Source of the DNA: Oryzicola mucosus
Lineage (GTDB): Bacteria; Pseudomonadota; Alphaproteobacteria; Rhizobiales; Rhizobiaceae
Reading direction: 5' to 3'
NCBI RefSeq assembly: GCF_014534685.1
Contig: NZ_JACVVX010000002.1
Location: forward strand, 496,001-560,000
Length of the DNA stretch: 64,000 nucleotides
Shown here piece after piece: positions 8,195-16,877 of the stretch; the stretch's first letter is position 1, and every line of letters starts with the position of its first letter. Below the pieces are notes generated by a model. It made no database searches. It worked only from the letters and a program-made list of their open reading frames with translations, and had not been told where the DNA came from. The translations under genes and the position numbers were made by a program.

Positions 8195-9400
8195 ATGTCT
8201 TCCAGCTTCCTGCGCACGGCCTTCATTCTTGGTCTGCTTTCGGCAATCGGTCCGTTCGCGATCGACATGTACCTGCCGGCGCTGCCTACCATCGCGGCTG
8301 ATTTCCAGGTGAGTACCGCCGCCGTGCAGATGAGCCTGCAGATTTTCTTCCTCGCGGTTGCCTTGGGGCAACTGGTGGTCGGGCCGCTATCTGACATGTA
8401 TGGGCGCAAGGCGCCGCTCTATTTCGGCCTGGCGCTGTTTGCGCTCGGCAGCGTGGGTGCTGCGCTGGCGCCGAGCGTCGAATGGCTGAACGTCTTCCGC
8501 TTCATTCAGGGCCTCGGCGCTTGCGCCGGCATGGTCGTGCCGCGCGCCATTGTCCGCGATCTCCATACGGGCAACGATGCGGCGAAGCTGATGTCGCTGC
8601 TGATGCTGGTTTTCAGCGTGTCGCCCATTCTTGCGCCGCTGACCGGCAGCTTCGTTATCGAATCCTTCGGCTGGCGTGCGGTGTTCTGGGTGGTGATGGG
8701 CGCTGCTTTGCTCGCGATGCTGATGGTGTTTTTCAAGCTGAACGAAACCAGGCCCGCCGAGCAGCGCGTCGGCAGCACGATGTCGAGCGCGGTGGGCAAC
8801 TATGCGTTTCTCCTGCGCGACCGCTATTTTCTCGGCGTTTCCTTCATGGGCGGCTTCGGTGTTGCCAGCTTCTTCACGTATCTGGCGACCTCGTCCTTCG
8901 TGCTGATCGAGCATTACGGCCTGTCGCCGACGGTCTACAGCATGTTCTTCGCCATCAATGCCATCGCCTTCATCGGCAGTTCGCAGTTCACCGCCACGCT
9001 GGCCAAGCGCTTCGGCATGAAGCAGGTGGTGCGCGTCGCGGTCACCGGCTACGCGTTGACAATGGTCACGATGCTGGTGGTGTTTGCGGCCGGTGTCGAC
9101 CGGCTCGACGTGCTGGCGGCGATGCTGTTCGTTGGCTACGGCTTCCTCGGTCTCGTCATCCCGGCGTCATCTGTGCTGGCGCTGGACGATCACGGTACGC
9201 GCGCTGGAACCGCCTCCGCGCTGATGGGTACGCTGCATCTGGTATCCGGCGTTGTCGCCATTCTCGTCGTGTCGCTGTTTTTCAACAACACGCCGCTGCC
9301 GATGGTGGCGGGCATAGCCGGCTGCTCGGTGATCTCCTTCGTGTTGGCGCAGATCACCCTGCGCCGCCAGCCAGTCATTGCCCAGGCGGCTGCGGAATAA
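8195..9400 (+). CDS. MFS multidrug efflux transporter, Bcr/CflA subfamily
   Basis: A 401-residue polytopic membrane protein with 12 predicted helices. The N-terminal helix carries the Bcr/CflA signature GPFAIDMYLPALPTIAADF, and the loop between helices 2 and 3 has MFS motif A (GPLSDMYGRKAPL). These proton antiporters export drugs such as bicyclomycin or chloramphenicol, and in some cases sulfonamides or cysteine. The natural substrate is unknown here. The divergent TetR gene and the palindrome over its promoter suggest ligand-induced expression. Confidence 0.9.
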   Translation: MSSSFLRTAFILGLLSAIGPFAIDMYLPALPTIAADFQVSTAAVQMSLQIFFLAVALGQLVVGPLSDMYGRKAPLYFGLALFALGSVGAALAPSVEWLNVFRFIQGLGACAGMVVPRAIVRDLHTGNDAAKLMSLLMLVFSVSPILAPLTGSFVIESFGWRAVFWVVMGAALLAMLMVFFKLNETRPAEQRVGSTMSSAVGNYAFLLRDRYFLGVSFMGGFGVASFFTYLATSSFVLIEHYGLSPTVYSMFFAINAIAFIGSSQFTATLAKRFGMKQVVRVAVTGYALTMVTMLVVFAAGVDRLDVLAAMLFVGYGFLGLVIPASSVLALDDHGTRAGTASALMGTLHLVSGVVAILVVSLFFNNTPLPMVAGIAGCSVISFVLAQITLRRQPVIAQAAAE

Positions 9401-9529
9401 GGGCCGTAGGAGCGTTTGGCGTAACACTCTGAAAAGGTTCATGCTGTAGACTTCCGCCAATTTTGAATGTCCGGAGAGGGCGGTTGAGCGACAGGTTGCA
9501 GCGTCCTTCCGACAGTATGGGTCGCTGAC

Positions 9530-10843
9530 GTGACCCGGCTTGGCAATGCGCTGTTTTTCGTGGCCGCGTTCGCGCTGTTCTGGATCACGACGACGCCGTT
9601 CCTGGATCTGAGAAATCCGGACGTCCTGCTGCCCCAGGAGGCGGGAAACACCAGCAATCAGGTCGCAGTTCTGCTCGTGCTGTTCATGTCGTGCGTCGTG
9701 CTCTGGCAGAACAAACAAGCTGCCCTGACCGCCCTTTCGCCGGCCATGCTATGTGTACTGGCCTGGCAGTTGGTGACGGTCTTCACATCCAGCCATATCG
9801 ACCTGTCGGTCCGCCGCTATATCCTGCATATCTCGGTTGTTGTCATCACCTTGGCTTGGCTGCTTGCGCCCCAAGACACCCGCCAGTTCCGGCGCCTTTT
9901 ACGATGGGCGGGGATGTTCGTGCTCGGTCTCGCCTATTTTGGTGTCGTCTTCTTGCCTGAAGTCTCCATCCACAGCGCGAGCGATGTGCTGGAACAGGTC
10001 AATGCCGGGGGGTGGCGCGGCCATTTCATGCACAAGAATGTGGCAGGCCCGGCCATGGTCGTGTTGTTGCTCTACTGGCTCTATCTGGCGCAGACGGCGG
10101 GAAAGACATCGGCAAAGGCGACCTACTGGGCGCTCGCGGCTCTATCGCTGCTGTTTTTGTATCATACCAACAACAAGACCTCGATCGGGCTTTTGCTCGT
10201 GATGTTCGTTCTGGCGTTCGCGATCCAAAAGGCGCGGCTTTTGTCGCTGCAACTGGTTTTGGGCCTCGTCCCGACAGGCTTGATGGCGCTGTTGACTGTC
10301 GGCTCGGTCATCTTCAAGCCGGTGGGCGACTGGGCCGAGATGATGCTGTCCGATCCCACCTTCACGAACCGTACCGATGTGTGGCGGTTCGCGCTCGATC
10401 AACTGCGGGGTCACATGGTGGCCGGCTTCGGCTTCGAAGCCTATTGGGCCACGTCCGATCTGGTGAACAGTTTCCGCGAGACCTGGGCCAACACCGCCGG
10501 TCATGCCCATAACGGGCTCATCAATGTCGCCTTGTCGAGCGGCCTGGTAGGGGCAGGTCTGACGATCTGGTGGCTGGTGCTGAACCCGCTGAGGGATTTT
10601 CACAAGAGCCAGCAAAGTGGCAACGATCCGCAGTTGGGACTGTTGTTCCTGCGCATCTGGCTGTTCATGATGCTGTATGCCAATCTCGAATCGCCGTTTT
10701 ATGTCGGACGCGGCCAGGTCTGGTTCAGTCTTTTGGGCGCGGTGTTCGGGCTGAGGCTTCACGCCCGACTGAAACAGGTGGCTGCGCCGTCATTGCAGAA
10801 ACCAGTCTCAAGCCCCGCGGCGGGCATGGAGCCAGCGCGGTAA
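9530..10843 (+). CDS. O-antigen ligase/polymerase family membrane protein (ExoQ/WaaL-like)
   Basis: A 437-residue membrane protein with about 10-12 hydrophobic segments. A large loop (about residues 145-175) contains GWRGHFMHKNVAGPAMV, and a second (about 320) has AGHAHNGLINVALSSG. These match the Wzy_C/O-antigen ligase domain, where the periplasmic loop with His and Arg residues acts in glycan transfer. Members either polymerise exopolysaccharide repeat units (ExoQ) or ligate O-antigen to lipid A-core. No glycosyltransferases are adjacent, so the polysaccharide cannot be named. The start is a GTG at 9530, chosen because it opens directly before the first membrane helix. Confidence 0.78.
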   Translation: MTRLGNALFFVAAFALFWITTTPFLDLRNPDVLLPQEAGNTSNQVAVLLVLFMSCVVLWQNKQAALTALSPAMLCVLAWQLVTVFTSSHIDLSVRRYILHISVVVITLAWLLAPQDTRQFRRLLRWAGMFVLGLAYFGVVFLPEVSIHSASDVLEQVNAGGWRGHFMHKNVAGPAMVVLLLYWLYLAQTAGKTSAKATYWALAALSLLFLYHTNNKTSIGLLLVMFVLAFAIQKARLLSLQLVLGLVPTGLMALLTVGSVIFKPVGDWAEMMLSDPTFTNRTDVWRFALDQLRGHMVAGFGFEAYWATSDLVNSFRETWANTAGHAHNGLINVALSSGLVGAGLTIWWLVLNPLRDFHKSQQSGNDPQLGLLFLRIWLFMMLYANLESPFYVGRGQVWFSLLGAVFGLRLHARLKQVAAPSLQKPVSSPAAGMEPAR

Positions 10844-10850
10844 CGATCGA

Positions 10851-11414
10851 TCATCCGTCCGAAAGCGTCTCCATCAGGAAGGCTATGCGGTCTGCCACCG
10901 TTCCGCGCGGCACCTCGACGCAGTTGTAGCCGTAGCGTGCATAAGTCTGCCGCATCGCGGCCCATGTACGCTCGGCCTCCTCGAAAGACTGTTTCCGCTC
11001 GGTGTCCTGGTCGAATATTTCCGGCCATGGCGGCAGCAAAAAAACGGTATCGGCATAGCGGACGGTTTGCGCAGCCTTGTCGACATGGGCGGGAACGGGC
11101 AGGCTGCAGAGTTTGAGATAGCCGGCGACATCTGGCACGCCTCGGTCGAAAAAGACCGGGCCGGTGGCTTTCGCGGCAAGCGCATGGGAGCGCATTTCCC
11201 ACGACAGCATGAGTTCGGCATACAGCGCCCGGTCAGCCCAGGGCAGGGCGGCGCCCGAGATCGAGACCTGATCGCGGATGATGCGGCGCCCAGCCTCTTC
11301 GGTGGTGGCAAAGCCGCGGCGGGCGAGCGCCTCGATCAGCGTCGTCTTGCCCGATCCAGGACCGCCGGTCAGGACATGAAAGCGTTCGAAGTCGAAATGC
11401 AAGCAATCCTCCAT
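10851..11414 (-). CDS. P-loop ATPase/kinase-like protein (AAA_28 type)
   Basis: The 187-residue protein has a Walker A motif GGPGSGKTT at residues 17-25 and a downstream FFDRGVPD segment that could act as the Walker B or acceptor Asp. The layout resembles AAA_28 NTPases and small nucleotide kinase-like proteins. Substrate and partners are unknown. It is convergent with the O-antigen ligase gene (7-bp gap) and lies upstream of, on the same strand as and downstream in transcription from, ssrA. Confidence 0.75.
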   Translation of the reverse strand: MEDCLHFDFERFHVLTGGPGSGKTTLIEALARRGFATTEEAGRRIIRDQVSISGAALPWADRALYAELMLSWEMRSHALAAKATGPVFFDRGVPDVAGYLKLCSLPVPAHVDKAAQTVRYADTVFLLPPWPEIFDQDTERKQSFEEAERTWAAMRQTYARYGYNCVEVPRGTVADRIAFLMETLSDG

Positions 11415-11479
11415 TGGTGGAAAAGCCAGCGGAATGACGCGCGCAAAAACCCTGCGAGCGGATGCCGGCGGGAGATTTT

Positions 11480-11815
11480 TGGAAACAGTTCGGGAGGGAG
11501 AGAAGTGGAGGTTTCTGTTGCCAGGTACCTCCGAACCCCGCCTAAAGGTGCTAACCCGTAGGGCTTGATTCGAGACTATCGCGCCGCATTAAGCAGCGAG
11601 ACGTGCCTCAGCATAGTTGTCGTTTGCAACTACAAGTTTAGCCCGATAACGGTGGTACAATGCCGGGCAAAAGTCCGATCTTTACACCCTCGTCGATCCT
11701 ATTTCGCCCCCATCATAAACCGTCGCGAACGGCGGTTTATGGTGGAGGCGCCGGGTACCGCCCCCGGGTCCGAAAGGCTTATTTCATCGGCCGTTTATCA
11801 CCATAGTCAGACAAG
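11480..11815 (-). ncRNA. ssrA: tmRNA (ssrA), circularly permuted two-piece alphaproteobacterial form
   Basis: Transcribed on the minus strand. The 3' acceptor part comes first and ends in CCTCCACCA (CCA at 11742-11740). A short loop (about 11712-11739) follows, then the 5' acceptor strand GGGGGCGAAAT starting at 11711. The two strands pair as GGGGGCG with CGCCTCC and contain the G3-U70 wobble that marks alanine acceptors. The reading frame encodes the proteolysis tag ANDNYAEARLAA with TAA at 11627-11589. The loop is removed in the mature RNA, giving acceptor and messenger pieces. Boundaries are approximate, especially the 3' end of the messenger piece near the hairpin at about 11505-11535. 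Confidence 0.92.
11589..11627 (-). other. tmRNA tag-peptide reading frame (ANDNYAEARLAA, stop TAA)
   Basis: Thirteen codons inside ssrA, read after the alanine carried by tmRNA itself, so the tag added to stalled proteins is AANDNYAEARLAA. The terminal LAA is the ClpX recognition end, and the AANDN part is the likely SspB contact. Seen directly in the sequence; the function follows from established trans-translation biology. Confidence 0.92.
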
Positions 11816-11963
11816 CTGACGCGCCGTATATAGGCGCTGAGCCGGCGCTTGGAAAGAGGGGTGCGCCGGCTTTCCGTCTGGACATGTTGGGGACGACAGC
11901 GCATCCGGTTTTGTCTGCGGCGCGGTTCGTTGTATGATCGACTGCCCACACGGACCGAATCCT

Positions 11964-12758
11964 ATGCGCCAGTATCTCGATCTCCTCAGCCATGTGCTCG
12001 AAAACGGCTTCGACCGCAGCGACCGCACCGGCACCGGCACGCGCTCGGTGTTTGGCTACCAGATGCGGTTCGATCTGAGCGAAGGTTTTCCGGTGCTGAC
12101 GACCAAGAAATTGCACCTGAAGTCGATCATCCATGAACTGCTGTGGTTTCTGGCAGGCGATACCAACATCAAATATCTCAACGACCATGGCGTCACCATC
12201 TGGGACGAATGGGCCGACGAGAACGGCGACCTCGGCCCGGTCTATGGCAAGCAATGGCGATCGTGGCCGACCAAAGATGGCGGCGAAATCGACCAGATCG
12301 CGAATCTTCTCATACAGTTGCGCAGAAATCCTCACTCGCGCCGGCTGATCGTCTCGGCCTGGAACCCTGAAGAGGTGGATCAGATGGCGCTGCCGCCCTG
12401 CCATTGTCTGTTCCAGTTTTATGTGTCGGACGGAAAACTGTCCTGCCAACTCTACCAGCGCTCCGCCGACATCTTCTTGGGCGTGCCGTTCAATATCGCA
12501 TCCTATGCGCTGCTGACGGTGATGGTCGCGCAGGTGGTAGGGTTGAAGCCCGGCGATTTCGTTCACACGCTGGGCGACGCGCATCTTTATTCCAACCATT
12601 TCGAACAGGCACGCGAGCAACTGACGCGCAGGCCGAAGGCACTGCCGACGCTGTGGATCAATCCCGATGTGACGGATCTCTTCGCTTTCCGGTTCGAGGA
12701 TTTCCGTCTGGAGAATTATGCCGCGGATCCGAGCATCCGCGCTCCCATCGCGGTGTGA
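11964..12758 (+). CDS. thyA: Thymidylate synthase
   Basis: A 264-residue protein, exactly the Escherichia coli ThyA length. It makes dTMP from dUMP with methylenetetrahydrofolate. The nucleophilic cysteine is C146 in [12 protein letters not shown], the folate/dUMP-binding DRTGTGT loop is near residues 20-26, and [20 protein letters not shown] is the usual dUMP-binding segment. The ATG at 11964 (MRQYLDLL) is chosen over one ten codons upstream because it gives the conserved start and length. It is followed by DUF4424 and folA on the same strand, grouping thymidylate synthesis with the reductase that regenerates its cofactor. Confidence 0.97.
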   Translation: MRQYLDLLSHVLENGFDRSDRTGTGTRSVFGYQMRFDLSEGFPVLTTKKLHLKSIIHELLWFLAGDTNIKYLNDHGVTIWDEWADENGDLGPVYGKQWRSWPTKDGGEIDQIANLLIQLRRNPHSRRLIVSAWNPEEVDQMALPPCHCLFQFYVSDGKLSCQLYQRSADIFLGVPFNIASYALLTVMVAQVVGLKPGDFVHTLGDAHLYSNHFEQAREQLTRRPKALPTLWINPDVTDLFAFRFEDFRLENYAADPSIRAPIAV

Positions 12759-12841
12759 CGTCGGGTAATGGACTTCGGTTGCCGCTGGCGTCATGCATGA
12801 TCCAGAGGCATGGTAGGCGCTTCGAAGGGGATTAAGGGGGG

Positions 12842-13861
12842 ATGATGTCTCGAACTTCTGTCGCGGCCGCGATGCTGCTTGCAGCCTGTCCCGCATTTGC
12901 CAACGATACTACGGCGGTGTTCGAAACCGGTGGGCTGGTGTTCGGTCGTACATTCGATATCGAGATGGTCAAGGAAGACCTATTCATTTCGCAGGAGAAG
13001 GTGACGGTCGACTATGTGTTCCGGAATTCGTCGGACAAGGATGTCACCACGATCGTCGCCTTCCCGATGCCGGACATCGAGGCCTCGCCCTATTCCGATG
13101 TCGGTATTCCCGACACCGCGAGCGACAATTTCCTCGACTTCTCCGTAGAGATGGACGGCAAGGCGATCGAGCCGAAGCTGGAGCAGCGCGCCTTTGCCGC
13201 CAGCATAGATGTGACGGAGGAATTGAAGGCGCACAATGTGCCGTTGCTGCCGTTTGGCGATGCGTCCACGGCTGCGCTGAAGACGCTTTCCGCTGACATC
13301 ACCGACGACTGGCAGCGCCGCGGCATCGTCATTCCCGACGGCTACAATGACGACATGGACACCATGGTGCCATACTGGAAGCTGCGTTCGACTCATTGGT
13401 GGGATGCGACATTCCCGGCCGGGAAGGATGTCGCGGTCTCGCATGTCTACAAGCCGAGCGTCGGCGGCACGGTCGGGACCAGCTTCTATTACGAAGGCAA
13501 GTTCCAGCCCAATTTCGTCGGCTACCAGGAAAAATACTGCGCCGACGACACGTTCAAGCGCGCCATCGAACAGGCCACAAAGGCCAACAAGGATGGCTAC
13601 ACGCCCTATACGGAAACCTGGATTTCCTACATTCTGACCACCGGCGGCAATTGGAGCCTCGGCACCATCGGCGATTTCACGCTGACCATCGACAAGGGCG
13701 ACCCCAAGAATCTCGTCAGCTTCTGCGGCAAGGGCGTGAAGAAGATTGGGCCGACGACCTTCCAGATGAAGGCTAAGGATTATTATCCCGAACACGACGT
13801 CGATATCCTGATTATGAAGCCGGCCAATTTCGATGCGCCGGCTGAGGACAATGGCAAATGA
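12842..13861 (+). CDS. DUF4424 family secreted protein
   Basis: A 339-residue protein with a signal peptide (cleavage likely after CPAFA, near residue 20) and a beta-rich mature region (TTAVFETGGLVFGRTFDIEMV, then FISQEKVTVDYVFRN). It matches DUF4424, a periplasmic family of unknown function. The initiating ATG is doubled (12842 and 12845), and GGGGG precedes it. Its stop overlaps the folA start (ATGA), so the two are translationally coupled although their products should be in different compartments. Two cysteines near the middle and end could form a disulfide. No function assigned. Confidence 0.8.
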   Translation: MMSRTSVAAAMLLAACPAFANDTTAVFETGGLVFGRTFDIEMVKEDLFISQEKVTVDYVFRNSSDKDVTTIVAFPMPDIEASPYSDVGIPDTASDNFLDFSVEMDGKAIEPKLEQRAFAASIDVTEELKAHNVPLLPFGDASTAALKTLSADITDDWQRRGIVIPDGYNDDMDTMVPYWKLRSTHWWDATFPAGKDVAVSHVYKPSVGGTVGTSFYYEGKFQPNFVGYQEKYCADDTFKRAIEQATKANKDGYTPYTETWISYILTTGGNWSLGTIGDFTLTIDKGDPKNLVSFCGKGVKKIGPTTFQMKAKDYYPEHDVDILIMKPANFDAPAEDNGK

Positions 13862-14379
13862 CCAAAACAGCGATCTATGTTGCCATTGCCGAAAACGGCG
13901 TGATCGGTCGTGATAAGGGTCTGCCCTGGAAATTGTCGACCGATCTCAAACGCTTCAAGGCCGGGACCATGGGCAAGCCGATGGTGATGGGGCGCAAAAC
14001 CTTCGAGAGTATCGGGCGACCGTTGCCGGGCCGGCGGAACATCGTCATCACCCGCAATTCCAAGTTTCGTGCGGACGGCATCGAGACCGCGGCCACGCTG
14101 GACGAAGCGTTGAATTGCGCGGGCGCCGGATCCGGCGTCGAAGAAATCTGCATCATCGGCGGTGGAGAGATCTATCGCCAGGTTCTCCCGGTCACCGACC
14201 TGCTTTATGTTACGCATGTGCTCGCCGATGTGGACGGCGACACTTTTTTCCCGGCTATCGATCCCGATATCTGGGAGGTGATCGAGAGCGAGGAAGTGCC
14301 CGCAGGCGCGACCGATAGCCACGCGACACGCTATAACGTTTACCAAAGACGCCTAAACGCGCATTCAAACAATCTCTAA
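13858..14379 (+). CDS. folA: Dihydrofolate reductase
   Basis: The 173-residue protein reduces dihydrofolate to tetrahydrofolate with NADPH. Family motifs are visible: ENGVIGRDKGLPWKLSTDL near the N-terminus (substrate-binding loop), MGRKTFESIGRPLPGRRN for NADPH binding, and IIGGGEIYRQVLP. It overlaps the end of the DUF4424 gene by four bases and lies 1.1 kb after thyA. ThyA oxidises methylene-tetrahydrofolate to dihydrofolate, which FolA recycles. Confidence 0.97.
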   Translation: MTKTAIYVAIAENGVIGRDKGLPWKLSTDLKRFKAGTMGKPMVMGRKTFESIGRPLPGRRNIVITRNSKFRADGIETAATLDEALNCAGAGSGVEEICIIGGGEIYRQVLPVTDLLYVTHVLADVDGDTFFPAIDPDIWEVIESEEVPAGATDSHATRYNVYQRRLNAHSNNL

Positions 14380-14483
14380 CAAGCCGGTATGCGTTGAAAG
14401 CGGGCGTTGGCATCCCTATAGAAGGCTTAAGCGTAGGGAGTTGTGCTGCGGCGCGGCTTGGGTAACGGACTGAAAGGACATTC

Positions 14484-15584
14484 ATGCCCTGGAACAATCA
14501 AAGCGGCGGCGGTGGCGGCCCTTGGGGTGGCGGCGGAGGCAATGGCGGCGGCGGTCCTTGGGGGCAGGGACCTCAAGGCGGCGGCCCTCGCGGCCCGCAA
14601 GGCTCCCCTCCCGATCTCGAAGACATCATTCGTCGCGGCCAAGACAGGCTGAAGAACATCGTGCCAGGCGGCGCGAGCCCTGCCGTGATCGGCCTGATCG
14701 CAGTCGGTGCGGTGGTACTCTGGGCGTTCCAGTCGGTCTACACGGTCCAGCCGGACGAGTTGGCGGTCGAACTTCTGTTCGGCAAGCCGAAGCAGGAGCT
14801 GTCGCAGCCGGGCCTGCACTTCCACTTCTGGCCGATTGAAACGGTCGAGAAGGTGTCGACGGCTGAAAAGCTCATCCAGATCGGCGAAGGCCGCGGCTCG
14901 ACCTCGTCGGGACTGATGCTGTCGGGCGATCAGAACATTGTCGACGTGCGTTTCTCCGTCGCCTATCAGGTCAACGATCCGCAGGCTTATCTGTTCGGCG
15001 TCGCCGAGCCCGACGACATGGTGCGCCAGGTCAGCGAGAGCGCGATGCGCGAAGTGGTTGGCCGTCAGCCCGCGCAGGACATTTTCCGCGACGATCGACA
15101 AGGCATCGCCGATTCGGTGCGTGATGTCCTGCAGGGCACGCTCGACCAATATGGCGCGGGTCTTGCAATCAACGCGATCTCCATTGAGGACGCAGCGCCG
15201 CCGCGTGAAGTTGCCGACGCGTTCGACGAGGTTCAGCGCGCCGAGCAGGACGAAGACCGTTTCGTCGAAGAATCCAACCAGTATTCCAACCAGAAGCTCG
15301 GCCAGGCCCGAGGCGAGGCCGCGCAGATCCGCGAAGACGCCGCGGCCTATAAGAGCCGGGTCGTGCAGGAAGCCGAAGGTGAGGCGCAGCGCTTCGTCTC
15401 CGTCTACGACCAATATGCCAAAGCACCGGATGTGACGCGCAAGCGCCTGTTCCTGGAAACGATGGAAAAGGTGCTTGGCGGCTCCAACAAGGTGATCGTG
15501 GAGCAGGGCAACGGGCAGGGCGTCGTGCCCTATCTGCCGCTACCTGAACTGCAGCGTCGCAACACCACCGAGGGAGCGAACTGA
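14484..15584 (+). CDS. hflK: FtsH protease modulator HflK
   Basis: The 366-residue protein begins with a Gly-rich, Trp-containing tail (PWGGGGGNGGGGPWGQ) typical of HflK. One membrane helix follows (about residues 70-90), then an SPFH/band-7 domain (YTVQPDELAVELLFGKP onward) and a coiled-coil C-terminal half. With HflC it forms a large membrane cage around the FtsH protease and limits its access to membrane substrates. Its TGA overlaps the hflC ATG by one base (TGATG), so the partners are translationally coupled. Confidence 0.95.
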   Translation: MPWNNQSGGGGGPWGGGGGNGGGGPWGQGPQGGGPRGPQGSPPDLEDIIRRGQDRLKNIVPGGASPAVIGLIAVGAVVLWAFQSVYTVQPDELAVELLFGKPKQELSQPGLHFHFWPIETVEKVSTAEKLIQIGEGRGSTSSGLMLSGDQNIVDVRFSVAYQVNDPQAYLFGVAEPDDMVRQVSESAMREVVGRQPAQDIFRDDRQGIADSVRDVLQGTLDQYGAGLAINAISIEDAAPPREVADAFDEVQRAEQDEDRFVEESNQYSNQKLGQARGEAAQIREDAAAYKSRVVQEAEGEAQRFVSVYDQYAKAPDVTRKRLFLETMEKVLGGSNKVIVEQGNGQGVVPYLPLPELQRRNTTEGAN

Positions 15585-16567
15585 TGTCGAATCGTTTTGC
15601 TGTCATCGGGATCGCGGTCGTCCTCGGCCTGATCCTGCTTTACTCCTCGGTTTTCGTCGTGACCGCACGACAGCAGGCCATCGTGCTGCGCTTCGGTGAA
15701 ATTATCGATGTGAAGACCGAGCCGGGCATCTATTTCAAGGCGCCTTTCTCGTTCTTCGGCGCCGACAACGTCCAGGTCATCGAAGACCGCGTGCTGGCCT
15801 TCGATCTCGACAACATCCGCGTCCAGGTTTCGGGCGGCAAGTTCTACGATGTGGACGCCTTCCTGGCCTACCGCATCAATGACGCGCGCCGCTTCCGGTC
15901 CACGGTGTCCGGCAGCGTCGAACTGGCCGAACAGCGCCTCAAGACGCGCCTCGACGCAGCCCTGCGCCGGGCATACGGCGTGCGCGGCTTCGAATCCGCT
16001 TTGTCAGAAGAGCGTGGTTCGATGATGCGGGAAGTCGCGGAGCAGCTTCGCCCGGATGCAACCTCGCTGGGTCTCGAAATCGAGGATGTCCGCATTCGTC
16101 GGACCGACCTGACGGCGGAGGTCTCGCAGCAGACCTATGAACGCATGAAGGCGGAACGTCTTGCGGAATCCGAGCGCCTGCGCGCCCGTGGCCGTGAAGC
16201 CGCGCAGCGTATCCGCGCCCGTGTCGACCGCGAAGTCGTCGAGATCACTGCCGAGGCTCAGCGTGAAGCCGAGATCGTCCGCGGTGAAGGCGAAGGCGAA
16301 CGAAACCGCATCTTCGCCGACGCTTTCCAGCGCGATCCGGAGTTCTTCGATTTCTATCGATCGATGACCGCCTACAACAACGCCCTGAGCTCGAACGGCA
16401 CCACGATGGTGCTCACTCCGGACTCGGAATTCTTCCGCTACTTCCGGGGACCTGAAGGGCTTTCGGGTGCAACGCCACCAGCAGGCGCACCCTCTGGCAC
16501 GCCTGCTGCAACCGGCGCAGTCCCGCCCGCACCAGCCTCCCCGGCGCCTGCCGCTCCCGCAAACTAA
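15584..16567 (+). CDS. hflC: Protease modulator HflC
   Basis: The 327-residue SPFH-domain partner of HflK. An N-terminal membrane helix (about residues 5-25) precedes TARQQAIVLRFGEII, the usual band-7 opening. A long helical region rich in Arg/Glu/Ala (about 180-240) follows, and the protein ends in a Pro/Ala-rich tail (about 295-327). The tail is more proline-rich than in enteric HflC. It lies directly after hflK with a one-base overlap and is followed 11 bases later by the DUF2065 gene, in one operon with the Do-type protease. Confidence 0.94.
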   Translation: MSNRFAVIGIAVVLGLILLYSSVFVVTARQQAIVLRFGEIIDVKTEPGIYFKAPFSFFGADNVQVIEDRVLAFDLDNIRVQVSGGKFYDVDAFLAYRINDARRFRSTVSGSVELAEQRLKTRLDAALRRAYGVRGFESALSEERGSMMREVAEQLRPDATSLGLEIEDVRIRRTDLTAEVSQQTYERMKAERLAESERLRARGREAAQRIRARVDREVVEITAEAQREAEIVRGEGEGERNRIFADAFQRDPEFFDFYRSMTAYNNALSSNGTTMVLTPDSEFFRYFRGPEGLSGATPPAGAPSGTPAATGAVPPAPASPAPAAPAN

Positions 16568-16578
16568 GCGCGGCGGCA

Positions 16579-16764
16579 GTGCAGGACTTCTTAGCCGCCA
16601 TAGGCCTCTTCCTCGTCTTCGAGGGATTGGTCTATGGCGGCTTTCCTGCTTTTGCGAAGCGTCTCGCAGCGCAAGCGCAGGACGTTCCCGAAAGCAGCAT
16701 GCGCATCATGGGAACGGTAGCGGTCGCCATTGGCGTCGGCATTGTCTGGCTCGTTCGGGGATAA
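16579..16764 (+). CDS. DUF2065 family small membrane protein
   Basis: A 61-residue protein with two hydrophobic helices (FLAAIGLFLVFEGLVYGGF and IMGTVAVAIGVGIVWLVRG). It matches DUF2065, often found next to hflC in proteobacteria. The start is a GTG at 16579, 11 bases after hflC. A role with the HflKC-FtsH complex is suggested by conserved gene order but not proven. Confidence 0.8.
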   Translation: MQDFLAAIGLFLVFEGLVYGGFPAFAKRLAAQAQDVPESSMRIMGTVAVAIGVGIVWLVRG

Positions 16765-16877
16765 CGCAGGATTTATCCGCTTCTCCTGGCCAAAGCCGCA
16801 AACGCGCCGTATTTGTTTCCATCATGTGCGCCATGCGCCGAGCGCCCCATCCATCCAACGCCGGGAGGCTATCCCTG

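Noticed and set aside
16467-16877. N-terminal extension of the Do protease frame through hflC and DUF2065
   Set aside because: It overlaps two supported genes; the signal peptide and ribosome site place the start at 16878.
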